Assembly (NCBI RefSeq): GCF_947500075.1
Contig: NZ_CANMQS010000001.1
Location: forward strand, 1 to 64,000
Length of the DNA stretch: 64,000 bases
Direction: 5' to 3'
Source of the DNA: an uncultured Sulfitobacter sp.
GTDB taxonomy: Bacteria; Pseudomonadota; Alphaproteobacteria; Rhodobacterales; Rhodobacteraceae
Below the pieces are notes generated by a model. It saw nothing but the letters and a program-made list of their open reading frames with translations, was not told the origin of the DNA and did not search any database. Below, piece by piece: positions 42,835 to 53,073 of this stretch. Each line of letters begins with the position of its first letter. Within the stretch, counting starts at the first letter, position 1. The translations under genes and the position numbers were made by a program.

Positions 42835-43290
42835 TCAGATCAACAGCCCCGCCGCGCCCTCATGGCGCAGCAAGGCTACCTTCGTCTCCACGCCGCCCGC
42901 CCCGGAAAACCCCGTTAATCCCTTGGCCCCCATCACCCTGTGACACGGAATGATCACCGGAATCGGATTGCCGCCACAGGCCTGCCCGACCGCCTGCGCC
43001 GGAATGCCCAAAGCCTTGCCAATCTCGCCATAGGTCTTTGTATATCCAAACGGAATCGCCAGCATCGCGTCGCAGACACGTCGTTGCAGATGGCTGCCTT
43101 GCACGCGCAGCGGCAGATCAAACGCTTCCAGCGCACCCGCATCATAGGCTTCAAGCTGCGCAACAGCGCGGTCCAGCAGCGCGGAGGCATCTTGCCGTGG
43201 ATGCCACTCCCAGGTCAGTGCCGTAATCGCACCGTCGTTTTCATGGCAGGTCAAAGGCCCGAAGGAGGTTTCAACAGAGCGTGTTTTCAT
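42835..43290 (-). CDS. Methylated-DNA--[protein]-cysteine S-methyltransferase
   Basis: 151 aa from the ATG at 43290 (MKTRSVETSFGPL); an ATG at 43311 adds seven residues. The active-site motif is IPVIIPCHRVMGAKG, with the alkyl-accepting Cys. It is preceded by the wHTH DNA-binding part (FGYTKTYGEIGKALGIPAQAVGQACGGNP). It repairs O6-alkylguanine by suicide transfer. It is a stand-alone Ogt type without an Ada N-terminal domain. It lies on the same strand as the DUF3253 gene upstream. Confidence 0.92.
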   Translation of the reverse strand: MKTRSVETSFGPLTCHENDGAITALTWEWHPRQDASALLDRAVAQLEAYDAGALEAFDLPLRVQGSHLQRRVCDAMLAIPFGYTKTYGEIGKALGIPAQAVGQACGGNPIPVIIPCHRVMGAKGLTGFSGAGGVETKVALLRHEGAAGLLI

Positions 43291-43340
43291 TACACCACTC
43301 TGCCCGCGCATAGGGGACCGCTCAACCCGAAACCTGCGCG

Positions 43341-43586
43341 TTAGGGAAGCCCCAACCGGATCGGCCCCCGCGCCGCCACGGCATCAACGACCCGGCCCTT
43401 TTGCGTTACAGCAATCTCTCCCCGTGCCGCCATCTCCCCGGCAACGGAGCGCACCTCCGGCGTCAAGCCCCGCCAATCCGCAACCAAGGCCCGCGCCACT
43501 TCCGAGGGGCAGATCGTCTTGCCCACCCCCCGTTCATTCACCTGTCGCGCAATCTCTGCCGCGATCTCAGCCGCTGACGGCGTCAT
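43341..43586 (-). CDS. DUF3253 protein
   Basis: 81 aa from the ATG at 43586, overlapping the end of ileS by 20 bases. It matches DUF3253: AAEIARQVNERGVGKTICPSEVARALVADWRGLTPEVRSVAGEMAARGEIAVTQKGRVVD, ending RGPIRLGLP. This is a small wHTH-like fold of unknown function, common in Rhodobacteraceae. Probably co-transcribed with ileS. Confidence 0.85.
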   Translation of the reverse strand: MTPSAAEIAAEIARQVNERGVGKTICPSEVARALVADWRGLTPEVRSVAGEMAARGEIAVTQKGRVVDAVAARGPIRLGLP

Positions 43587-46473
43587 GGCAGCGCCCGCAA
43601 ACCCCCGGCGTGGCGTGGCTGCCCACATCCGGCAGCACCTTCCAGCACCGCGCGCATTTTTCGCCTTCGGCCTTGGCAAAGACCACCGCTACGCCGTCAG
43701 TCTCCGGCATCGTAAACGCCCCTTCGGGCGCGGCATCGCTGCTCAATGTGATATCCGAGGTGATGCTCACATCCTCAAACGACACGCTTTCCAGCGCCGC
43801 CAATTGATCCGCGTCCGCCACGTAGACTGTCGGAGCCGCCTCCAGGGAGGCCCCAATCACTTTCTCCGTCCGCTGCACTTCCAACGCTGCCGTCACAACC
43901 CGGCGCGCAGCACGGACCTTCGCCCATTTCGCCGCCAGCGCCGCATCCAGCCATGCCTCCGGCGTCTCCGGCATGTCGACCAGATGCACCGACGACCCCT
44001 CGCCCGGGAACCGCTCCAGCCAGACTTCTTCCATGGTGAACACCAGCACAGGTGCCAGCCATGTGGTCAGGCGGTGGAACAGGATATCCAGCACCGTCCG
44101 CGTCGCCCGCCGACGTGCCGTATCACCGTCGCAGTACAAAGCATCCTTCCGGATATCGAAGTAGAACGCGCTCAAATCGACAGTGGCAAAGGTGAACACC
44201 GCCTGAAACACACCCTGAAAATCGAACCGGGCATAGCCGTCGCGTACAACCTTATCCAGCTCCGCGACCCTGTGCAGCACCCAGCGTTCAAGCTCCGGCA
44301 TATCCGCAGGGTCCACCCGATCCGCTTCCGTAAACGCAGACAGAGCACCCAGCATATACCGCATGGTGTTGCGCAAGCGGCGATAGCTATCCGCCACGCC
44401 TTTCAGGATTTCATCCCCGATACGCTGATCGGCGGTGTAATCTGTCTGCGCCACCCAAAGCCGCAGGATGTCCGCGCCATACTGCTGCACGATCTTTTCC
44501 GGCACGATGGTGTTGCCGATGCTCTTGGACATCTTCAAACCCTTGGCATCCAGCGTAAATCCATGGGTTACCACATTGCGATAGGGCGCATGGCCCTGCG
44601 TACCGACGGACTGCAACAGCGAGGAATGGAACCAGCCGCGGTGCTGGTCCGTGCCTTCCATGTAAACGTCAGCAATTCCGTCCTCCGTCCCGTCCTCACG
44701 GTCGCGCAAGGTAAACGCATGGGTCGATCCGGAATCGAACCACACATCCAGAATATCCATCACCTGATCGTAGTCCTCAGGGTTCACAACATTGCCAAGG
44801 AAGCGCTCCTTGGCCCCGTCCTCGTACCAGCAATCAGCCCCTTCGGCCTCGAACGCCGCCACGATGCGCGCATTCACTTCATCGTTGCGCAGCAGGAAAT
44901 CAGGATCGGTCGGCAGCAGCCCCTTGCGGGTGAAACAGGTCAGCGGCACGCCCCAGGCACGCTGGCGCGAGAGCACCCAATCGGGCCGGGCCTCCATCAT
45001 GGAATGCAGGCGGTTGCGGCCGGATTTGGGCGTCCACTTCACCCGATCAATTTCCGAGAGCGCCCGTTCGCGGATGGTGAAGGTATCGTTCCCAATCGTC
45101 AGAGGCTTATCAATCGCGGCAAACCACTGCGGCGTGTTGCGATAGATCACCGGCGCCTTGGAGCGCCACGAATGCGGATAGGAGTGTTTGATCTTGCCGC
45201 GCGCCAGCAAACCGCCGACCTCAACCAGTTTGTCGATCACTGCCTTGTTCGCATCGCCCTCCCCGCCTTTGCGGCTGAGGATAAACTTGCCGCCAAAGAA
45301 CGGCAGATCATCGCGGAAACGGCCATCGTCCATGACGTTGTAGGTGATCACCTGTTGCAGCATGTTCAGGTCGCGGTAGAGCTCATATTCCTCCATCCCG
45401 TGCGACGGCGCGCAATGCACGAACCCCGTGCCTTCAGTGTCGGTCACAAACTCTGCTGCGCGGAAATCGCGGATGTCGTCCCATTCGCCGTCCGACCCTT
45501 CGGCGCCTGCCAGCGGGTGTTTCAGGCCCAGACCTGAAAGCTCATCCGCGCTCACGTCACGCCGCCGCGTCCATTGCCCCTCTTCCAGCCGCGCCCGGCC
45601 CAGCACATCCGCTGCGAGGTTGTCCGCCAGCAGATAGCGGTCCCCGACAGAGGCCCAGCATTCGTCAGGCGTTCCGGTGATTTCATACAGGCCGTAGGAG
45701 ATGTTCTCCCCGTAGACCACCGCCTTGTTCGACGGCAGTGTCCAAGGCGTCGTGGTCCAGATCACCACTTTCGCGCCGTCCAGATCTTTGGTTCCGCCAT
45801 CCACCTCAAACTTCACCCAGACGGTAAAACTATCCTTGTCGTGATACTCCACCTCTGCCTCGGCCAGCGCCGTCTGCTCCATCGGCGACCACATCACCGG
45901 CTTCGACCCCTGATACAGTGTCCCGTTCATCAGGAACTTCATGAATTCCTCGGCAATCACCCGCTCCGCATGGAAATCCATCGTGAGGTATGGTTTCGCC
46001 CAATTGCCCGTGATCCCCAGCCGCTTGAACTCATCGCGCTGGATATCCACCCAACCCTCGGCAAAACTCCGGCATTCGCCCCGGAATTCGTTGATCGGCA
46101 CGTCGTCCTTGTTGCGGCCTTTCTTGCGGTACTGCTCCTCGATCTTCCATTCGATGGGCAGCCCGTGACAATCCCAACCCGGGATATAGCGCGCGTCATA
46201 CCCCATCATCTGATGCGAGCGCACGATCATATCCTTGATCGTCTTGTTCAGCGCATGCCCGATGTGCAGATGCCCGTTGGCGTATGGAGGGCCGTCATGC
46301 AGCGTAAACGGCCTGCGCCCCTGCTTCTCCCGCAGCCGGTCGTATACGCCAATCTCTTCCCAGCGTTTGAGCCATTCCGGCTCGCGCTTGGGCAACCCTG
46401 CCCGCATCGGAAAGTCGGTCTGCGGCAGCGTCAGGGTGGATTTGTAATCAAGCGTATCGGTTGTCTCGGCGCA
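43567..46473 (-). CDS. ileS: Isoleucine--tRNA ligase
   Basis: 968 aa from the ATG at 46473, which has AAAGGA eight bases upstream; a GTG at 46494 is less likely. Class I signature HLHIGHAL near residue 63, the editing CP1 domain, KMSKS as GLKMSKSIGN, and the C-terminal zinc-finger-type CARCWK...CGRC. It charges tRNA-Ile in the cytoplasm. The DUF3253 gene overlaps its 3' end. Normal length and motifs. Confidence 0.97.
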   Translation of the reverse strand, partial: CAETTDTLDYKSTLTLPQTDFPMRAGLPKREPEWLKRWEEIGVYDRLREKQGRRPFTLHDGPPYANGHLHIGHALNKTIKDMIVRSHQMMGYDARYIPGWDCHGLPIEWKIEEQYRKKGRNKDDVPINEFRGECRSFAEGWVDIQRDEFKRLGITGNWAKPYLTMDFHAERVIAEEFMKFLMNGTLYQGSKPVMWSPMEQTALAEAEVEYHDKDSFTVWVKFEVDGGTKDLDGAKVVIWTTTPWTLPSNKAVVYGENISYGLYEITGTPDECWASVGDRYLLADNLAADVLGRARLEEGQWTRRRDVSADELSGLGLKHPLAGAEGSDGEWDDIRDFRAAEFVTDTEGTGFVHCAPSHGMEEYELYRDLNMLQQVITYNVMDDGRFRDDLPFFGGKFILSRKGGEGDANKAVIDKLVEVGGLLARGKIKHSYPHSWRSKAPVIYRNTPQWFAAIDKPLTIGNDTFTIRERALSEIDRVKWTPKSGRNRLHSMMEARPDWVLSRQRAWGVPLTCFTRKGLLPTDPDFLLRNDEVNARIVAAFEAEGADCWYEDGAKERFLGNVVNPEDYDQVMDILDVWFDSGSTHAFTLRDREDGTEDGIADVYMEGTDQHRGWFHSSLLQSVGTQGHAPYRNVVTHGFTLDAKGLKMSKSIGNTIVPEKIVQQYGADILRLWVAQTDYTADQRIGDEILKGVADSYRRLRNTMRYMLGALSAFTEADRVDPADMPELERWVLHRVAELDKVVRDGYARFDFQGVFQAVFTFATVDLSAFYFDIRKDALYCDGDTARRRATRTVLDILFHRLTTWLAPVLVFTMEEVWLERFPGEGSSVHLVDMPETPEAWLDAALAAKWAKVRAARRVVTAALEVQRTEKVIGASLEAAPTVYVADADQLAALESVSFEDVSITSDITLSSDAAPEGAFTMPETDGVAVVFAKAEGEKCARCWKVLPDVGSHATPGVCGRCHDAVSG

Positions 46474-46788
46474 CATGTCAGGCGTCCTTTTCACGGTCGT
46501 ATTTCAATTGGAAAGATGAGCGGTGCGATGGTCTCAAACACCTCTGCCCGGCGTCTCACGTCTCAGAGCGCCGGGGATATAATTCGAATGATGCGAGCAG
46601 CAAGGCCTGTCATGCCGCGCTTATACGCAGCGCATAAGGCGCAAACAAGTCCCAACCCTTCCCTCTTTTTGGCCTTAAATATCCCAGCGCGCCCTTCACA
46701 ACCCGACACCACAGCAGCGATGACGCAGACCCCGCCCCCCGGGCACCAAATCAATAATCTCGTGCGGGCGCAGGCCCGCTCCTTTGGA

Positions 46789-47790
46789 TCACGCCTCCCG
46801 GCGCCCAAAGAGCCCGCCAATGCTGCGCCCAATGATCCCGCGCACTGACGGCCGCTTGCCTGCGGAAAACGGCAAAGGACGACAGACCTCCATCGCGGCC
46901 ACGCCCACCCGCGCGGTCAACGCGCCGTTTACCATGCCTTCGCCAAACCGCCTGCTCAGCTTGCCGATGATCGACCCGCCCAGCACAGGCTCCAGCAGAT
47001 CATCCCCCACCGCCACAGCGCCCGTGGCCACCATATGTGACAGCACCGCGCGGGTCAGACGCCACCCGCCCAGAAACCCCGACCGCCCGCCATATATCTC
47101 TGCCACCCGTCGGATCATCCGCAAATTCGCCGTCAAGGCCGCCGCCACATCCGCCAATGCCAAGGGAACCAACGCCGTCACCGTCGCGACCTGCCGCGCC
47201 GCCGCTTCCACCTCGCGTGACGCCGCCGCATCCAGCGGCACCAACAGCTCCTGCTCCACCAGCCCCAGCATCCCTTCCGCATCCAACTGATCGCCGCGCA
47301 GCTCTGCCAACCGGTCCCGGCCCCAACGGGTATCCTCCCGCCCGCGATAAAGCGCGACCAATCGGTCCGTCACCCCCCGTGCCGCCGCCAGATCCGCAGC
47401 ACGCAACGCCGTCGCCGCATCGTGACGCAGGCCATCCAGTCGCGACAGCCGCCCAAACGCCGCCATTTCCCGCAGGGAGATGGCCACAAGAACCAGCAGG
47501 AAAACCGCCAGGAGCACCGAAAAGGCCCAACCCAACACAGGCACACGCACCATCAGGTCGGCCACGAAATTCCACGCCGCAACGGAGATCACTGCACCGA
47601 TCAGCGCCACCAGCAACCCCCAGAACAGCCGCACCAGCCGCGACGGTTTGCGTGCCGCAAACTGCGCTGCCGCCTGCATCGCCGCCCCCTGCGGGGTTTC
47701 CACCGCGACAAGATCCGGCACCGGAGGGGCTTCCGCGACCGAAGGAGCCGCGTCTTCCAGATCAAACAGAACAGGACCCTTGGCCATCAC
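46789..47790 (-). CDS. TIGR01620/YcjF-like membrane protein
   Basis: 333 aa. Two adjacent membrane segments (~55-105: LVRLFWGLLVALIGAVISVAAW and GWAFSVLLAVFLLVLVAISL), then a cytoplasmic helical domain with the DUF697-like region (ATVTALVPLALADVAAALTANLRMIRRVAEIYGGRSG). It matches the TIGR01620 family. It is third in the YcjX-GNAT-YcjF operon with a four-base overlap. YcjX and YcjF are linked to envelope stress in enterobacteria; the molecular role is not settled. Confidence 0.88.
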   Translation of the reverse strand: MMAKGPVLFDLEDAAPSVAEAPPVPDLVAVETPQGAAMQAAAQFAARKPSRLVRLFWGLLVALIGAVISVAAWNFVADLMVRVPVLGWAFSVLLAVFLLVLVAISLREMAAFGRLSRLDGLRHDAATALRAADLAAARGVTDRLVALYRGREDTRWGRDRLAELRGDQLDAEGMLGLVEQELLVPLDAAASREVEAAARQVATVTALVPLALADVAAALTANLRMIRRVAEIYGGRSGFLGGWRLTRAVLSHMVATGAVAVGDDLLEPVLGGSIIGKLSRRFGEGMVNGALTARVGVAAMEVCRPLPFSAGKRPSVRGIIGRSIGGLFGRREA

Positions 47791-48224
47791 AAGCCCTCCT
47801 TTTTCCAGACATAGCGGATGTCGGGCAGCCGCTCATCGTTGCGCGCACCCTCCGTGCGGGCCACTTCAACAAACCCGTGCCGCATATAGAATTTCTGCGC
47901 CTGTGTATTTCTCTGAAACGTCCACAATTCCAGCGTTCTACGGCTCTCTTTTAAAGTGGATAACAACGCGCTTCCAATCCCACGCCCCCGCGCGTGTCCT
48001 GCCACATAAAGCGCATTCAGGTCCGGCCCGTCACAGGCCGCAAACCCCACAACGCCCTTATCCTCCACCACACTCACCCATCCGCGCGCGATCATCATGC
48101 CGGCAAAGGACAGATCCTCCGCCCGCGTATGAATGCGCGGCATCCAGTCGGTGGTGTCGATGAACTCGGACAGGATACCACCGACAGCCCCTGCATCCGT
48201 CGACCGTGCCGGGCGGACAATCAC
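47787..48224 (-). CDS. GNAT-family N-acetyltransferase
   Basis: 145 aa. GNAT fold: MIVRPARSTDAGAVGGILSEF, VVEDKGVVGFAACDGPDLNALYVAGHARGRGIGSALLSTL (acetyl-CoA loop, RGRGIGSAL) and LWTFQRNTQAQKFYMRHGFVEVARTEG. Substrate unknown. Overlaps ycjX upstream and the TIGR01620 gene downstream by four bases each, so the three are translationally coupled. Confidence 0.9.
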   Translation of the reverse strand: MIVRPARSTDAGAVGGILSEFIDTTDWMPRIHTRAEDLSFAGMMIARGWVSVVEDKGVVGFAACDGPDLNALYVAGHARGRGIGSALLSTLKESRRTLELWTFQRNTQAQKFYMRHGFVEVARTEGARNDERLPDIRYVWKKEGL

Positions 48225-49636
48225 AACCGATCCCCAAACAGGAACTCCGCCGCCCGGTCCAGCCGGATGTGCGGCGGCCCATCGCCGGGGCGCATCGTCA
48301 AAGGTGCCGGCGCAAAACGCATCACCCGATAGTCCTGATCCAGCCAGCTTTGCGCCCCGGCCATGGCGGGGTTCAGCAAATGTGAGGGGTCCGAAGGCAG
48401 ATCACCGGGGTAAAACGCCGCTTCCTTGCCCGTCTCCAACAACGTCCCCCGCACCACTGGCAAATCCACGCCTTCATGGGGCATCATCGCCTCCGTTGTG
48501 GCGCGCAAAGATGCAATCGCCATCGCCGCTGTTCCCGCACCCGCATATTGTGCCCGATCCCGCGCCTCTCGGGTCAGGGCCTCCATGATGGCTGCCAGTT
48601 TGGCATGTTGCTGGTGATGCAGATGGTCGGCCTTGGTGGCAGCAAACAGGATCTTTTCCACCCGTTTGCCCGACAGCAGATTGGTCAGAAACCCGTTCTG
48701 GCCGGGCCGGAACGCCGCCAGCGTCTCTCCCATGGCCTGCCGTAAATCCTCCACCGCGCGGGGCCCTTGATGGATCGCACCGAGCGCGTCCACCAAGACC
48801 ATCTGACGGTCGATACGCGCAAAATGATCGCGAAAGAACGGCTTGGCCACCTGCCGCTTGTATGCCTCGTAGCGCCGCCCCATCTCCCGGTGCAGCGAAC
48901 CGCGCGCCGATGTGCTCTCCACCGGCAAGGGCGCGAAGGTCAGCACCGGAGAGCCTGCCAGATCGCCGGGCAACAGGAACCGCCCCGGCGTGCAATCGGA
49001 ATATCCCGCGCCCCGCGCCGCATGAAGATAAGCGGCAAATTCCTCAGCAAGCTTTTGCGCCACGACCTCATCATGTTTCCCAGCAGGATCAACATCTTCC
49101 ATCGCGGCGTTAAACGCCTGTGCGACCTGCCGATCCGCGATCCGGGCCAGCGTTTCGGCCGACCATTCTTCGTAACTGCGCTCCATCAGCGCCAGATCAA
49201 GCAGCCATTCACCGGGGTAATCTACAATATCCAGATGCAGTGTCCGTGGCCCCTGCAAACCCGACAACAACCCGTTGGGCCGCACCTTGAGCGACAACCG
49301 CAGTTCCGAAATCGCCCGCGTGCTGTCCGGCCAATGGGGGGTCGTTCCGGTCAATGCCGCCAGATGCCGCTCGTATTCGAAACGCGGCAAGGTATCATCC
49401 GGCTGAGGTTGCAGAAACGCGGCTTCGATCCGCCCCTCGGCAGCGGCCAGCAGCCCCGGCATCCGCCCCCGGTCCAGCAGATTGGCCACCAGCGAGGTGA
49501 TGAAAACCGTCTTGCCCGACCGCGCCAGCCCGGTGACCCCGAGCCGGATCACCGGTTCAAAGAATGTCTCCGACACCGTATCCTGCACCTGCTCAACCTG
49601 CCGCCAGATGCCATCGGCAATGCGTGAAAGTACCAA
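48221..49636 (-). CDS. YcjX-like P-loop GTPase (DUF463)
   Basis: 471 aa with a TTG start, supported by the family-like N-terminus (LSRIADGIWRQVEQVQDTVSETFFEPVIRLGVTGLARSGKTVF). The Walker A is GLARSGKT at ~36. Further conserved stretches: LHLDIVDYPGEWLLDL (Walker B-like), FLLPGDLAGSPVLTFAPL, and KILFAATKADHLH (the NKxD-type specificity strand). First gene of the operon with a GNAT protein and a YcjF-like membrane protein. Divergent from truA, 86 bases apart. Confidence 0.9.
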   Translation of the reverse strand: MVLSRIADGIWRQVEQVQDTVSETFFEPVIRLGVTGLARSGKTVFITSLVANLLDRGRMPGLLAAAEGRIEAAFLQPQPDDTLPRFEYERHLAALTGTTPHWPDSTRAISELRLSLKVRPNGLLSGLQGPRTLHLDIVDYPGEWLLDLALMERSYEEWSAETLARIADRQVAQAFNAAMEDVDPAGKHDEVVAQKLAEEFAAYLHAARGAGYSDCTPGRFLLPGDLAGSPVLTFAPLPVESTSARGSLHREMGRRYEAYKRQVAKPFFRDHFARIDRQMVLVDALGAIHQGPRAVEDLRQAMGETLAAFRPGQNGFLTNLLSGKRVEKILFAATKADHLHHQQHAKLAAIMEALTREARDRAQYAGAGTAAMAIASLRATTEAMMPHEGVDLPVVRGTLLETGKEAAFYPGDLPSDPSHLLNPAMAGAQSWLDQDYRVMRFAPAPLTMRPGDGPPHIRLDRAAEFLFGDRL

Positions 49637-49722
49637 ATTCGCCCCGCCCTTCGTGCCATGAGACTAAATAGGATGCAGCGGCGGGGATTGCCAGCGGCGG
49701 CGCGCATCGCTAATCCGACGCC

Positions 49723-50499
49723 ATGCCCCGCTATGCCCTGAAAATCGAATACCACGGCGCGCCCTTTGTCGGCTGGCAACGCCAGACCGATCAGTGTTCC
49801 GTGCAAGGTGAGATCGAAAAAGCACTGGGCAAACTCGAGCCCGGCGCGCACAGGATCGCCGCTGCGGGGCGCACGGACGCAGGCGTGCATGCGCTGGCAC
49901 AGGTGGCCCATTGCGACCTGAAGGACGCGTGGGACCCCTTCCGGCTGTCGGAGGCGTTGAACTACCACCTCAAACCACAGCCCATCGCGATCACCGCCTG
50001 CGAAGCGGCGCCCGAAGATTTCCACGCACGTTTCTCCGCCCGTGAGCGGCGGTATCTGTTTCGCATTCTCAGCCGCCGCGCGCCTGCCACCCATCAGGCG
50101 GGGCTGGTGTGGCAGGTCAAACATACGCTGGATGTTGGCGCGATGCAGGAGGCCGCCAACATACTGATTGGAAAGCATGATTTCACCACGTTCCGGTCCA
50201 CCGTCTGTCAGGCGGAAAGCCCGGTGAAGACGCTCGATCATCTGACGGTGGCGGCGGTGGAAACACCCGGCGGACGGGAATACCATTTCGACGTGCGCGC
50301 GCGGTCTTTCCTGCACAATCAGGTGCGCAGCTTTGTCGGATCGCTGGAGCGGGTCGGGACTGGATCATGGCAACCCGGCGACATGGCCGCAGCGCTGGCC
50401 GCCCGTGACCGCGCCGCCTGCGGGCCGGTCTGCCCGCCGCAGGGATTGTATCTGGCCCATGTCACATACGTTAACAATCCTTTCACAAAAGGCCCTTAA
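49723..50499 (+). CDS. truA: tRNA pseudouridine(38-40) synthase
   Basis: 258 aa, full length. Core motifs: [18 protein letters not shown], the catalytic-Asp motif [19 protein letters not shown] (~52), [16 protein letters not shown], and [17 protein letters not shown]. It makes pseudouridine at positions 38-40 in tRNA anticodon arms. It probably has its own promoter in the 86-base space shared with the divergent ycjX-like gene. Confidence 0.96.
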   Translation: MPRYALKIEYHGAPFVGWQRQTDQCSVQGEIEKALGKLEPGAHRIAAAGRTDAGVHALAQVAHCDLKDAWDPFRLSEALNYHLKPQPIAITACEAAPEDFHARFSARERRYLFRILSRRAPATHQAGLVWQVKHTLDVGAMQEAANILIGKHDFTTFRSTVCQAESPVKTLDHLTVAAVETPGGREYHFDVRARSFLHNQVRSFVGSLERVGTGSWQPGDMAAALAARDRAACGPVCPPQGLYLAHVTYVNNPFTKGP

Positions 50500-50590
50500 A
50501 TTGGTCCAAAAGTTGTACCAGCCTTGAAATAATGGTATGCGTCCACAATTAAACGATTGAATTTAGACCTGAAAGATATCCACAGCCCTT

Positions 50591-51040
50591 ATGAGACGCC
50601 CTGTCCGCCGCCCCATGTCGACCAGCCGCCCCGCCCGCAAATCGCGCCAGCAGGTGGCCGCGCTGTGCTACCGCAACGGTGATGCCGGCAAGGAAGTGTT
50701 GCTGATCACCAGCCGCGACACCGGGCGCTGGATCGTGCCGAAAGGCTGGCCGATTGAGGGCAAGGATGGCGCGCAGTCGGCCCTTCAGGAAGCATGGGAA
50801 GAAGCAGGCGTGCGCAAGGCACAGATCGACAGCGATCCCATCGGCACCTATTTCTATGAAAAAGGCCTCAATGACGGCGACAGCATCCCGGTTGAGGCGG
50901 AGGTCTACCTTGCCCATGTGACCAAACTGCGCGACAGCTATCCCGAAGTGGATGAGCGGGAGCGTGCGTGGTTTGCCCCGAAGGAAGCCGCAAATCTGGT
51001 CGATGAGCCTGAGCTTCGGGAGATCCTCAGAACGCTCTGA
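50591..51040 (+). CDS. Nudix hydrolase
   Basis: 149 aa. Nudix box GWPIEGKDGAQSALQEAWEEAG at ~55-76, with REUXEEXG-type Glu residues (one position is Q). Flanking WIVPKG and the later WFAPKEAANLV fit diphosphoinositol/NDP-type Nudix enzymes. It hydrolyses a nucleoside-diphosphate-linked compound; substrate unknown. The basic N-terminus (MRRPVRRPMSTSRPARKSRQQ) may be partly untranslated, since a later ATG at 50615 is possible. It ends 9 bases before a convergent gene. Confidence 0.9.
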   Translation: MRRPVRRPMSTSRPARKSRQQVAALCYRNGDAGKEVLLITSRDTGRWIVPKGWPIEGKDGAQSALQEAWEEAGVRKAQIDSDPIGTYFYEKGLNDGDSIPVEAEVYLAHVTKLRDSYPEVDERERAWFAPKEAANLVDEPELREILRTL

Positions 51041-51049
51041 CCGGCGCGT

Positions 51050-52087
51050 CTATCCCCGTTTTTGGGATGCCAGTTCCCGGCGCAAGGCTCTGACCGGTAG
51101 GTCGGGCAAGCCTTGACGCGCCATCTCAGCCGTCTGCAACACATCCCACAGCATGGACGCAACCGGTGTCGGCACCTCCCGCGCCGCTCCCATCAGCATA
51201 AGCGCCCCTTGCAACGCGCCACCTTCCGTCGGCACCCGCTGCATCAGATCCTGCGCCACAGGGCTGCGCAAGGCAGAGGCATGGGGCAGCAGATCATCCG
51301 CCACCCGCCGGAAGACTGCTGTCGGCATGCGCAACAGACGCGGGATGGTGCCGGCCGGCCGTGCGGTTGTGGTCAGAATGGGCCGCAGGCCATGGGCGCC
51401 CAGCACCGCCAGTGCTTCGGCCCATTGATCGGCCATCAGCCGACGCCACCCACGGTTCAGCATCTGCATCCGCAGGCGCATGCCACTGAGCGCATTGACA
51501 GCCCCCATCAGGTCCACCAGGAACCGCCCCCATTGCAGCGCTTCGACCTCGCGGCTGTGGCGCACATCAAGCCCCGGCAGACACAAGCGTGCAGCCAGAT
51601 CGCCACGCCCGCCGCCAATAATCATTGGCCCGGCGGACGTCCGGTAGAAACACCCCTGCCCCAAGGCCAGCACGTCAAAGGCCAGAATACCCCCGCGCAG
51701 GTCGCATCCGGGCAAATCGGACGTCAGCAGATCCTGCTGCGGGACACCGACCTGCAAGGTGATGACGACGGTGCGGGGGCGCAGTTCCGCCTCGATCCGC
51801 GCGGCAAGGACGCGGTTTTCCGCGGCAGGTGCGGTGATCAGAACAACATCGGCATGGCGGAAGCACCCCGTCTGATCCGTCCAGGTCAGCCCATCCACAT
51901 CGACACGCTGCGCCATGCCGGCATGATCGGTCAAAGTCAGGCCATGGGCGCGCAGTTCCACCAAAGGCGCGCCTTCGGTCCAGAACGTGACGCGGAAGCC
52001 GTCCAGGGCCAACAAACCGGCCAGATAAGCGCCGCGGGCCCCGGCACTGCCGCCGCCCCCCGCAATCACGATATGCGGGCGCGCCAT
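51050..52087 (-). CDS. 2-dehydropantoate 2-reductase family protein
   Basis: 345 aa from the ATG at 52087 (MARPHIVIAGGGGSAGARGAYLAGLL), where the Rossmann glycine loop begins. Further motifs: ADVVLITAPAAENRVLAARIEAELRPRTVVITLQVGVPQ, and the C-terminal helical half with VDLMGAVNALSGMRLR. It resembles ketopantoate reductase (panE-type) but lacks clear support for that exact substrate, so panE itself is not assigned. It lies downstream of argF on the same strand, 49 bases after its stop. Confidence 0.8.
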   Translation of the reverse strand: MARPHIVIAGGGGSAGARGAYLAGLLALDGFRVTFWTEGAPLVELRAHGLTLTDHAGMAQRVDVDGLTWTDQTGCFRHADVVLITAPAAENRVLAARIEAELRPRTVVITLQVGVPQQDLLTSDLPGCDLRGGILAFDVLALGQGCFYRTSAGPMIIGGGRGDLAARLCLPGLDVRHSREVEALQWGRFLVDLMGAVNALSGMRLRMQMLNRGWRRLMADQWAEALAVLGAHGLRPILTTTARPAGTIPRLLRMPTAVFRRVADDLLPHASALRSPVAQDLMQRVPTEGGALQGALMLMGAAREVPTPVASMLWDVLQTAEMARQGLPDLPVRALRRELASQKRG

Positions 52088-52136
52088 GGCTAGACGGTCA
52101 GCCGCGCTGTGGCGGCCACCTCTTCGCCTGCACGGC

Positions 52137-53042
52137 TCATCGACCCAGGCACCACCGCATGATCGCCTTTTGCGCATGCAGGCGGTTCTCGGCTTCATCA
52201 AAGATCACCGAATGTGGTCCGTCCATCACGCTGGAGGTCGCTTCGTCATCCCGGTGCGCCGGCAGGCAGTGCATGAAAAGCGCATCCGGTTTGGCCCGCG
52301 CCATCAGCGCATCGTTCACCTGATAACCGCGCAGCTGGTTGTGACGCCGCTCTCGTGCGGATTGCGGATCGTGCATGGACACCCAGGTGTCCGTAACCAC
52401 CAGATCGGCCCCCTGCACCGCCTCATCGGGATCGCGCACAGTGGTGTAGAGACCATCCAGGCTACGCTCGGGGTCCAGCGGTTCAGGGCCGGTGAAGACC
52501 AGATCGAACTCGAACTGTTTGGCCGCATGGGCAAAGCTGGCGAAGACGTTGTTGCCATCCCCGGACCAGACGACCTTTTTGCCCTTGATCGGGCCGTTGT
52601 GTTCTTCGAAGGTCATGACATCCGCCATGATCTGACACGGATGGGTGCGGTTGGTGAGCCCGTTGATCACCGGCACGGTGGCGTATTCGGCCATCTCCAG
52701 CAGGGTGGCCTCTTCGAATGTGCGGATCATGATCAGATCCACATAGCGGCTGAGCACGCGGGCGGTATCAGCAATGGTTTCGCCATGCCCCAGCTGCATG
52801 TCAGAGCCTGACAGCACCATTGTCTGCCCGCCCATCTGGCGCACGCCCACGTCAAAGCTGACCCGCGTGCGGGTGGAGGGTTTTTCAAAGATCAGCGCCA
52901 CCATGTGATCCTTGAGCGGCTGATCCGCGTCCGGTGCCGCCTTGGGGCGGCCTTGGCGGGCAGCCTTGGCCTCAATCGCGCTGTCGATGATGTGACGCAG
53001 GTCGGCGGTGTCTGTTGTGTGGATGTCGAGAAAATCAGTCAT
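52137..53042 (-). CDS. argF: Ornithine carbamoyltransferase
   Basis: 301 aa, normal length. Carbamoyl-phosphate motif [16 protein letters not shown], the SMTG-equivalent loop absent as expected of the family's ornithine form, and FMHCLPAHR (ornithine-binding Cys-Leu-Pro). It makes citrulline from ornithine and carbamoyl phosphate in arginine synthesis. argD lies 81 bases upstream on the same strand; the gap carries a G/C-rich repeat. Confidence 0.96.
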   Translation of the reverse strand: MTDFLDIHTTDTADLRHIIDSAIEAKAARQGRPKAAPDADQPLKDHMVALIFEKPSTRTRVSFDVGVRQMGGQTMVLSGSDMQLGHGETIADTARVLSRYVDLIMIRTFEEATLLEMAEYATVPVINGLTNRTHPCQIMADVMTFEEHNGPIKGKKVVWSGDGNNVFASFAHAAKQFEFDLVFTGPEPLDPERSLDGLYTTVRDPDEAVQGADLVVTDTWVSMHDPQSARERRHNQLRGYQVNDALMARAKPDALFMHCLPAHRDDEATSSVMDGPHSVIFDEAENRLHAQKAIMRWCLGR

Positions 53043-53073
53043 GTTCGTCTGCTTTGTGTCGGTGGGGATTTTC

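Noticed and set aside
43519..46848. Two long plus-strand frames (672 and 424 residues) across ileS
   Set aside because: They are opposite to ileS with its complete HIGH and KMSKS motifs. Their Arg/His/Pro-rich translation has no family resemblance.
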